This document shows positions 54,731 to 64,000 of a stretch of 64,000 nucleotides of DNA, one piece after another. The DNA lies in the NCBI GenBank assembly GCA_963923955.1, contig OZ000552.1, forward strand, positions 2,046,001-2,110,000. The letters are read 5' to 3'. How positions within the stretch are numbered: position 1 is the stretch's first letter; each line of letters begins with the position of its first letter. The translations under genes and the position numbers were made by a program. The notes beneath the pieces are model-generated. The model was not told the DNA's origin, made no database searches, and saw nothing but the letters and a program-made list of their open reading frames with translations. Source of the DNA: G963923955 sp963923955. GTDB taxonomy: Bacteria; Pseudomonadota; Gammaproteobacteria; Eutrophobiales; Eutrophobiaceae.

Positions 54731-55705
54731 ATGACCAAGGCGCTACAACTACTGGGCATCAGCAATGCGATCGTCGATGTGCTGGCCCACTGCGATGATG
54801 ATTTTCTGCAACGCATTCAGGTGCTGAAAGGCGGCATGACGCTGATAGATAAGCACCGCGCCGAGGAAGTCTATGCGCAGATGGGGCCGGCAATGGAAAT
54901 GTCGGGCGGCTCGGTGGCGAATACCGTGGCCGGTTTTGCCAATCTGGGTGGCCGCGCCGGCTATATCGGCCGGGTTGCTGATGATCAACTCGGTCATATC
55001 TTTGTGCATGACATGCAGTCATTAGGGGTGGAGGTGAAACTCGCGCCGGTGGCTGGCGGTGAACCGACGGCATGTTGCTATGTCCTGATCACGCCGGATG
55101 GCCAGCGCTCCATGCAGACCTTTTTAGGCGCATGTACCGAGCTCAACGGCGATGATATTAGCAAAGAAACAATCGGTTCGCCGCAACTCATCTTGCTGGA
55201 GGGCTATCTCTGGGACACGCCTAATAGCCGCGAGACGCTTAGCAAGGCCATGCAGATAGGCCGGGAAAATGGTGCGCGTATCGCCCTGTCCCTATCCGAT
55301 GATCTGTGTGTTGACCGGCACCGGAAAAGCTTTATGCAGGCCATTCGCCAGGGTGCCGATCTGGTCTTTGCCAACGAGACGGAAATCATCAGTCTGCTGG
55401 GGGTGCGTAATTTTGCTCAGGCACTGGAGCAAGTCGCCGGCTATGACACCATATTTGCCCTGACCCGTGCAGAAGAAGGATCGGTCATCGTGCATGAAGA
55501 TGAGTTGGTCACCCACGACATCGTCCCGATTGACAGGCCGCTTGACTCCACTGGCGCCGGCGATGCCTACACCGCCGGCTTTCTCTACCACTGGGTGCAT
55601 GGCAAGGCATTAGGAGAATGTGCCGCGCTGGGTTCGCGCTGCGCCGCCAAGGTGATTCAGCAGATCGGCGCGCGCCTTGAGAAGGGCATGCTGACTGTTG
55701 CTTAG
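54731..55705 (+). CDS. PfkB-family kinase, probable adenosine kinase
   Basis: 324 residues. LLGISNAIVDVLAHCDDDFL, then MEMSGGSVANTVAGFANLGGRAGYIGRVADD, matches the adenosine-kinase-like branch of the family. The C-terminal signature PLDSTGAGDAYTAGFLY carries the catalytic Asp and anion hole. It probably phosphorylates adenosine or a related nucleoside; adenosine is also a by-product of SAM-dependent methyl cycles. A sugar kinase role is possible. Confidence 0.85.
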   Translation: MTKALQLLGISNAIVDVLAHCDDDFLQRIQVLKGGMTLIDKHRAEEVYAQMGPAMEMSGGSVANTVAGFANLGGRAGYIGRVADDQLGHIFVHDMQSLGVEVKLAPVAGGEPTACCYVLITPDGQRSMQTFLGACTELNGDDISKETIGSPQLILLEGYLWDTPNSRETLSKAMQIGRENGARIALSLSDDLCVDRHRKSFMQAIRQGADLVFANETEIISLLGVRNFAQALEQVAGYDTIFALTRAEEGSVIVHEDELVTHDIVPIDRPLDSTGAGDAYTAGFLYHWVHGKALGECAALGSRCAAKVIQQIGARLEKGMLTVA

Positions 55706-55733
55706 CAGAACAAGGCCGGGCAAGAACGGCTGT

Positions 55734-58616
<2,883 letters not shown>

Positions 58617-58767
58617 CGTTTTGTTTTTAGCGTATTGATTTCCCGGGCGGTTCCAGTTCCCGGCCAATTAGGAGGTGCCTCTTTTTTGCCAACCTGCTAC
58701 TATATGTTTTTTCACCGCCGCCACGCAAAGCAAATCCACCTTACAATTCGAACACGAGGACGACAAG

Positions 58768-59226
58768 ATGAGCAGCAGAGGTGTGAATAAAGTGATCCTG
58801 ATCGGCAACCTGGGCAACGACCCGGAAGTGCGCTACACCGCAGGCGGGGGCGCCGTTGCCAACATCAGCCTGGCTACTTCGGATTCCTGGCGCGACAAGG
58901 AATCCGGCGAATCACAGGAACGCACGGAATGGCACCGGGTGGTCTTCTTCGGGCGCCTGGCCGAAATCGTCCAGGAATACCTGCGCAAGGGTTCCAAGGT
59001 CTATGTGGAAGGCCGCCTGCAAACGCGCAAATGGCAGGACAAAGAGGGCCGCGACCGCTACAACACCGAGATCATCGCCGGCCAGATGCAGATGCTCGAT
59101 AGCAAAGGCAGCGCCGGCGATTTCAAGCAAGCCGCCCCGGCCCGCAGCGCCGCGCCCTCCGCCGCGGCAGACAACAAGCCATCCCCGCCGGCGGATGACT
59201 TTGTCGATGATGATATTCCATTCTGA
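58768..59226 (+). CDS. ssb: Single-stranded DNA-binding protein
   Basis: 152 residues from the ATG at 58768 with GAGG upstream. The OB fold starts MSSRGVNKVILIGNLGNDPEVRYTAGGGAVANISLATS and includes TEWHRVVFFGRLAEIVQEYLRKGSKVYVEGRLQTRKW. A linker of Ala, Ser and Pro leads to the acidic tip DDDIPF that recruits replication and repair partners. The last 27 codons have a second, orphan copy at 62780-62860. Confidence 0.97.
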   Translation: MSSRGVNKVILIGNLGNDPEVRYTAGGGAVANISLATSDSWRDKESGESQERTEWHRVVFFGRLAEIVQEYLRKGSKVYVEGRLQTRKWQDKEGRDRYNTEIIAGQMQMLDSKGSAGDFKQAAPARSAAPSAAADNKPSPPADDFVDDDIPF

Positions 59227-59869
59227 AAACGCAGCAGATAAGGCTGTAGGATTATTCGAAGGCTGCCCTGGATAGCTTTTTTCGGCCTATTTTCCAGGCA
59301 TCAAAATCACGCTTGCCGCATCACCCTCATCGGAACCTCCTTAGATTCCTTCCCCTTTCCGTTTTCTATTTCCTCGGATTATGTAGGGTTATGGGTGATT
59401 TGTAGTTGAGACATCGTAAGCAAGTGTGATTGTGGCCATAGACGAAGTTGTGAATGCTTGTCCCCCGTATCGGGTACGGGGCAGGCTCTGGCTTGAACAG
59501 GGAAACTCATTGCGTTGCTCATTGCTTAGGAAACGTTTCTGCGACTACGGGGCGCCGGACATCTGGATGGAACTTCGCCATGTATGCCATGCGCGCAAAC
59601 TCCTGCTATACGCCTGTTCCGAGCAGGGCAGGCATATTGCTGATGGTATAAATTTAGTTGCCTGCAAGGGTTAGAGGGCATACTATCTCAGCGGGCCAGT
59701 TATATTTGGTGATATTGTCACGCATCGCCGCGGCTCGATTTGGGCAGGATTTTTAAGGGTTTTGCATGGCCTGCGCATGCTGTACAAGACCCGGCAGGAA
59801 CGAGTTTGAATCCGCCCTGATAAAAGACACTTTTCTTAGCTCTTATAAACAATACGTTAGGAGATGAAC
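59227..59869. other. Intergenic region, about 640 bp, one hairpin repeat, no supported gene
   Basis: Between ssb and the M16 protease. It contains the hairpin at 59463-59481. An 82-codon open frame at 59426-59674 runs through that repeat and has no recognisable features, so I do not call it. Confidence 0.55.
59463..59481. repeat. Hairpin repeat (CCCCGTA/TACGGGG)
   Basis: A perfect 7-bp stem with a TCGGG loop, followed by CAGG. It shares stem sequence with the hairpins at 43833-43858 and 43898-43920. Confidence 0.65.
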
Positions 59870-62668
59870 ATGAAGGCAATAAAACTTCTCATGCCCGGCC
59901 TGCTGGCGGTCTCGGCGGCCTGTACGCCGCAGAACACGGTTATGGCCACGAATGCCGCGCTGGATGAGCAACGCAGCGCTGGTATTGACTTAGAAGTAGA
60001 AATCCCGTATGAGAAATTCACCCTGGACAACGGCCTGCGGGTGATCGTGCATGAAGACCGCAAGGCACCGATCGTATCGGTTGGCGTCTGGTATCACGTC
60101 GGTTCCAAAAACGAACCAGCGGGGAAAACCGGCTTTGCCCACCTGTTTGAACACCTGATGTTCAACGGCTCGGAAAACTTTGATGACGAGTTCTTCAAGC
60201 CTTTCGAGGTGGTGGGTGCCACCGCCATGAACGGCACCACCTGGTTTGACCGCACCAATTATTTCGCAAATGTGCCGACCCCGGCCCTGGAGATGGCGCT
60301 GTGGATGGAAAGCGACCGTATGGGACACCTGCTCGGTGCGGTGACCCAAGAGAAGCTGGATAACCAGATCGGTGTGGTGCAAAACGAAAAACGCCAAGGG
60401 GATAACCGCCCCTACGGCCTGGTTGGCTACCGCCAGCTGGAGGGACTGTTCCCGGTCGGCCATCCTTATCGGCATGCAACCATCGGCTCGATGGAAGACC
60501 TCTCCGCCGCCTCCTTAGAAGATGTAAAAGACTGGTTCCGGCAATACTACGGGGCGGCCAACGTCGTGATCGTGCTGGCCGGCGACATTGATGTGGCAAG
60601 CGCCAGGCCGCTGATGGAGAAGTACTTCGGCCATATCGGCGCCGGTCCGCCGATTAAGGCGTACAAGGCCTGGGTGCCGGAGCTTGAGAACAACACCATT
60701 GAAGAAATGCTCGATCAAAAGGCCCCGCAAACACGGCTGTATCGTAACTGGCCGGTGGCCGCGCGCACGAGTGAAGATGCCGTCATGTTGCAGTTGGCCG
60801 CCGCCATTTTGGGGCAAGGCAAAAACTCGCGTCTCTACCAGGCGCTGGTTTATCAGAACCAGCTGGCGGTCAGCGTGGCGGTGAGCATGCAGCCCTTTGA
60901 ACTGGCCGGCATCTTTGGAATTGACGTAACGCTAAAGGACGGCAAGGATGAGAAAGAAGTGCTGCGCTTGATCGATGCCGAGTTGGAAAAATTTCTGGCT
61001 GCAGGCCCCTCCGCGGAAGAATTGAAGCGGGTGAAAACCGTGATCCTGGCCTCCCAGCTACGCGGTATTGAGGAGATCGGCGGTTTTAGCGGCAAGGGTA
61101 CGGCGCTGGCGCAATCGGAGCTGTATGCCGGTGATCCGGGCTACTATGCCGCCACCCTCGATCGGTTAAACCATGCCTCGATTGCCGAGGTGGTGGAAGT
61201 TGCGCGCAGATGGCTCAGCAAGGGCTATTATCAACTGACCGTGCGCCCATATCCGGAATATACGACCACGGCCTCTACCGTGGATCGCAGCGCCGGCCTG
61301 CCGCCGGTCGGCGCTATGCCGGATTTGACCTTCCCGGCCATTGAGGAAGCAACCCTTGCCAACGGCATGCGGGTGGTGGTGGCGAACCGCCCGACCATTC
61401 CGGTGGTTACCATGGCCATGCAGTTTGATGCCGGCTATGCAGCCGATGCCGGGCGTCCGCTCGGCACGGCCTCCTTTGCGCTGAGCATGATGGATGAGGG
61501 CACGACCTCCCGCTCGGCGCTGGAGATTGCAGCCGAAGCCGAGAGCCTGGGTGCCATCCTTGCCACCGGTTCCAATCTGGACATGAGCACAGTGCGCCTA
61601 TCGGCCCTGAAACCCAACCTGGATGCCTCGCTGGCCCTGGCGGCCGATGTGGTGCGTAATCCGGCCTTTGCGCAGGATGAGATGGATCGCCTGCGCCCGC
61701 GCTGGCTGGCCGGCATTGCCCAGGAAAAGGCGCGGCCGGTGCAACTGGCCTTGCGCACCTTGCCGCCGCTGCTCTATGGCGATGGCCACAGCTACAGCGT
61801 GCCGGCCACCGGCTCCGGCACGGAAGCCTCCATCGGCGGCTTAACGCGGGAGGACCTGGTGCAGTTCCATGCCGACTGGATACGTCCGGACAACGCCACC
61901 ATCTTCATGGTGGGCGACATCACCCTTGCTGAGGCCACGGCGGCGCTGGAGAAGGCATTCGGCGACTGGCAGGCGCCGGCGAGCCCGGTGCCGGCGAAGA
62001 ATATTGTCGCGGTAATGCTGCCGCAAAACGGCCGTGTGATCATCATGGACAAGCCCGGCTCACCCCAATCCCTCATCCTTGCCGGGCACCTGTTCCCGGC
62101 CACCGGCGATGAGAACTACATGACCCAGCAAATGGCCAATGACATCCTGGGCGGCGAGTTCACTTCTCGGGTCAATATGAACTTGCGCGAAGACAAGGGC
62201 TGGGCCTATGGTGCCTACACATTCACCACGGATGCCCGCGGGCAGCGCATGTGGCTGGTCTATGCGCCGGTGCAAACGGACAAGACCAAAGAGTCGCTGG
62301 CCGAGTTGAACAAGGAATTTGCGGCCTACTTGGGAAGCAAGCCCGCCACTACGGAGGAGCTGGCGCGCCTGGTTTCCAGCAAGACCAACAGCCTGCCGGG
62401 CGAGTTTGAAACGGCCGGTTCGGTGCTGGGCAGCATGCTCTCCAACGAACGCTTTGGCCGCGACCATGACTATGTGCCGGGCCTAAAAGAAAAATACGAA
62501 GCGCTTGAGATTGATGCTGTGCAGGCAGCAGCGCAGGCAGCCATGAAGCCGGAGAAACTTGCCTGGGTAATTGTCGGTGATCGAGCCAAGATCGAGGCCG
62601 GTGTTCGCAGCCTCGGCCTGGGCGAGGTGGAGGTTTGGGATGCGGATGGAAATCGCATAGACGGATGA
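59870..62668 (+). CDS. M16-family zinc metalloprotease with two peptidase modules
   Basis: 932 residues from the second ATG (59870), which lies 6 bases after TTAGGAG; the ATG at 59864 abuts that site. A signal sequence ends near LLAVSAAC, possibly lipidated at Cys although the -3 position is Ser. The active N-terminal module has HLFEHLMF (HxxEH) and, about 76 residues on, QNEKRQGDNRPYGL supplying the third ligand Glu. The second module (from about residue 490, ATLANGMRVVVANRPTIPVV) lacks HxxEH, as usual for pitrilysin-type pairs. Periplasmic or outer-membrane peptide degradation is expected. Confidence 0.92.
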   Translation: MKAIKLLMPGLLAVSAACTPQNTVMATNAALDEQRSAGIDLEVEIPYEKFTLDNGLRVIVHEDRKAPIVSVGVWYHVGSKNEPAGKTGFAHLFEHLMFNGSENFDDEFFKPFEVVGATAMNGTTWFDRTNYFANVPTPALEMALWMESDRMGHLLGAVTQEKLDNQIGVVQNEKRQGDNRPYGLVGYRQLEGLFPVGHPYRHATIGSMEDLSAASLEDVKDWFRQYYGAANVVIVLAGDIDVASARPLMEKYFGHIGAGPPIKAYKAWVPELENNTIEEMLDQKAPQTRLYRNWPVAARTSEDAVMLQLAAAILGQGKNSRLYQALVYQNQLAVSVAVSMQPFELAGIFGIDVTLKDGKDEKEVLRLIDAELEKFLAAGPSAEELKRVKTVILASQLRGIEEIGGFSGKGTALAQSELYAGDPGYYAATLDRLNHASIAEVVEVARRWLSKGYYQLTVRPYPEYTTTASTVDRSAGLPPVGAMPDLTFPAIEEATLANGMRVVVANRPTIPVVTMAMQFDAGYAADAGRPLGTASFALSMMDEGTTSRSALEIAAEAESLGAILATGSNLDMSTVRLSALKPNLDASLALAADVVRNPAFAQDEMDRLRPRWLAGIAQEKARPVQLALRTLPPLLYGDGHSYSVPATGSGTEASIGGLTREDLVQFHADWIRPDNATIFMVGDITLAEATAALEKAFGDWQAPASPVPAKNIVAVMLPQNGRVIIMDKPGSPQSLILAGHLFPATGDENYMTQQMANDILGGEFTSRVNMNLREDKGWAYGAYTFTTDARGQRMWLVYAPVQTDKTKESLAELNKEFAAYLGSKPATTEELARLVSSKTNSLPGEFETAGSVLGSMLSNERFGRDHDYVPGLKEKYEALEIDAVQAAAQAAMKPEKLAWVIVGDRAKIEAGVRSLGLGEVEVWDADGNRIDG

Positions 62669-62779
62669 TTAAAAACCCGGCTGATGTGCATGCCGCGGCT
62701 TGTTCCCGCTGCCTGTGCTGCAAAGACTACAAAGCCCGCAAGGGGAAACCCTAAGGGCGGGGCAGCGTGATGGACAAGA

Positions 62780-62860
62780 AGCACCGCCCCTTCCGCCCCG
62801 GCAGACCACAAGCCATCCCCGCCGGCGGATGATTTTTTGGATGATGATATTCCTTTTTAG
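62780..62860 (+). pseudogene. Orphan duplicate of the ssb 3' end
   Basis: 81 bases align without gaps to 59146-59226. The frame is kept and reads STAPSAPADHKPSPPADD, then FLDDDIPF and a stop, differing from SSB at about four residues. An in-frame TGA lies four codons upstream (62768-62770) and no OB-fold sequence precedes it. It is the tail of a lost second ssb gene, or a segmental copy, placed 48 bases ahead of the methyltransferase start. Confidence 0.85.
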
Positions 62861-62908
62861 AAAAACCCAGAAAAACACACCACGCCACAACCCAAACAAA
62901 CAAGCACA

Positions 62909-64000
62909 ATGGCCGCCGCATCCAAAGAAAAACGTTTCTTAAAGGCGCTGGAAGATCTCTTCACCGGCGCTGAAGTGGAGGGCGATTCCGGCTTTGTCAA
63001 CCTGATGCGGATGAAGCGGACTTATTTTCAATCCATCCGCCCACAGCTGATGGCGGAGATCGACCAGCGGGCGGAGAAGTACACCCACTTCCGCGATGAG
63101 CTATTCGACAAGCTCTACACCTTTTTCCACCGCTACTTTTGCGAGAGCGGCTCGATCTATTTCCGCCACCTGCCGGCCTTCGCCAAGACCTACGAGCGCG
63201 TCTATGCGGACGGGCAGGATGTCGCCTTATCGTGGAAGACGCAGATGCTCTACTATGTGAAATCCGATGTGCTGGTGCGCTCCATGCCGGTGGAGTTGCA
63301 CGACGAAGATGCGCCGCAAAACGATCGGCGGTTTTTCTTTGACGCCGCCGCCTTCACCGCCAAGCAGAATAACGAAAAACGTGCCTTCGTGTTCCGCTTT
63401 GTGCGGGTTGACAAAGAGACCCGGCCGCCCACCATCCACTTGGCCGTGGCCTATTCCGAGCGCGGCAGTCGCACCAGCCTTGATGAGATCATAAGAGGCG
63501 CGCGCAAGGCCCGCACCACCCTCACCGAGGAGCAATTGCAACAGGCCATCAGCGTGTTTCGCCGCCAGACTGAAGCCGATTTTTTCATCAACAAAGACGC
63601 CAAAGGCTTCTTGCGCGAGCAGTTTGACCTGTGGGCCTATCAATACATGTTCACCGAGCGCACCATCTTTGAAGAACAACGCATCAAGCAACTGCAAGCC
63701 ATCCAAGAAGTCGCCTATTTCATCATTGACTTCATCGCCCAGTTTGAAGAGGAACTGCGCCGCGTGTGGGAGAAGCCGAAGTTTGTCCGCCGGCTGAACT
63801 ATGTCATCACCCTGGATAAATTATCTGATGCGGCGCTGAAAAAAATCATACAGCACAAGAACGCCAAGGCGCAGATCAAGGAATGGCGGGCGCTCGGCAT
63901 GGTGGATAATGGCTTTGTAATGAAAAATATTTTCAACGGCCAGCGGAGCATTGAGGATACCAACGGCGCCAACGGCAATTACAAATTCCTGCCGCTGGAC
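62909..64000 (+). CDS. Type III-like site-specific DNA methyltransferase, N-terminal part (3' end outside window)
   Basis: 364 codons are present and the frame is open at the window edge. KRFLKALEDLFTGAEVEGDSGFVNLMRMKRTYFQ, then CESGSIYFRHLPAFAKTYERVYADGQDVALSWKTQMLYYVKSDVLVRSMPVEL, and FFINKDAKGFLREQFDLWAYQYMF are familiar from the N-terminal regions of large Mod-type adenine methyltransferases. The last residues NYKFLPLD are normally followed by the helical link to the DPPF catalytic motif, which would lie beyond 64000. No ribosome site is visible before the ATG. A helicase-nuclease Res gene is expected downstream. Confidence 0.75.
   Translation, partial: MAAASKEKRFLKALEDLFTGAEVEGDSGFVNLMRMKRTYFQSIRPQLMAEIDQRAEKYTHFRDELFDKLYTFFHRYFCESGSIYFRHLPAFAKTYERVYADGQDVALSWKTQMLYYVKSDVLVRSMPVELHDEDAPQNDRRFFFDAAAFTAKQNNEKRAFVFRFVRVDKETRPPTIHLAVAYSERGSRTSLDEIIRGARKARTTLTEEQLQQAISVFRRQTEADFFINKDAKGFLREQFDLWAYQYMFTERTIFEEQRIKQLQAIQEVAYFIIDFIAQFEEELRRVWEKPKFVRRLNYVITLDKLSDAALKKIIQHKNAKAQIKEWRALGMVDNGFVMKNIFNGQRSIEDTNGANGNYKFLPLD

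Noticed and set aside
59426..59674. An 82-codon frame between ssb and the M16 protease
   Set aside because: It spans a dispersed hairpin repeat, has scattered Cys and Arg and shows no domain or ribosome site.

Overview
The window is a GC-rich bacterial chromosome segment, most likely from a gammaproteobacterium. The evidence is conserved gene order. On the minus strand run rplU-rpmA-obgE-proB and murJ-ribF-ileS-lspA-ispH. rpsT and ispB are divergent, uvrA faces ssb, rng is followed by yhdP, and nudJ by mnmA. Hopanoid genes, a class I polyhydroxyalkanoate synthase and a sulfide:quinone oxidoreductase suggest a free-living or host-associated sulfur-capable organism; this is inference and genus cannot be read from the sequence.

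Layout. 1-3284: the 3' end of a pilY1-like pilus gene, a repeat-bearing spacer and two DUF4124 proteins. 3285-15004: a dense housekeeping block (isoprenoids, lipoprotein signal peptidase, Ile-tRNA synthetase, flavin synthesis, lipid II flippase, ribosomal proteins S20, L27 and L21, Obg, proline synthesis, polyprenyl synthase) and a tRNA-Pro(CGG). 15053-20794: a methyltransferase, a decayed phosphopantetheinyl transferase, photolyase, glucose-6-phosphate isomerase, and a Ser/Thr kinase fused to a cyclic-nucleotide-binding domain. 20972-25715: a four-gene phosphonate operon (nucleotidyltransferase, PEP mutase fused to a second nucleotidyltransferase, phosphonopyruvate decarboxylase, 2-aminoethylphosphonate transaminase), which should make 2-aminoethylphosphonate and activate it with CTP. 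25752-37447: dxs, the hopanoid genes hpnH-hpnB-hpnM, mlaA, rng and yhdP, a stretch rich in envelope-lipid functions. 37482-41803: nudJ-like, mnmA, acnA.

41829-50295 is accessory. It holds three tandem genes that combine an M15-like peptidase domain and a calcium-loop domain as A, A+B and B. Then come phaC, spacers full of hairpin repeats, and an AT-richer defence/toxin island: DUF262-HNH nuclease, HepT/MntA, ORF6N protein, PIN toxin with a frameshifted partner, and an EcoRI-family adenine methylase. 50494-62668 returns to metabolism and repair: SQR, BtuF, a broken cobQ, an alpha/beta hydrolase, adenosine kinase, UvrA, SSB and an M16 protease. The window ends inside a probable Type III methyltransferase, directly preceded by an orphan duplicate of the ssb 3' end.

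The segment carries several gene remnants (phosphopantetheinyl transferase, cobQ, ssb tail, antitoxin) and several families of short intergenic hairpins. This points to a genome undergoing gene erosion and repeat spread.
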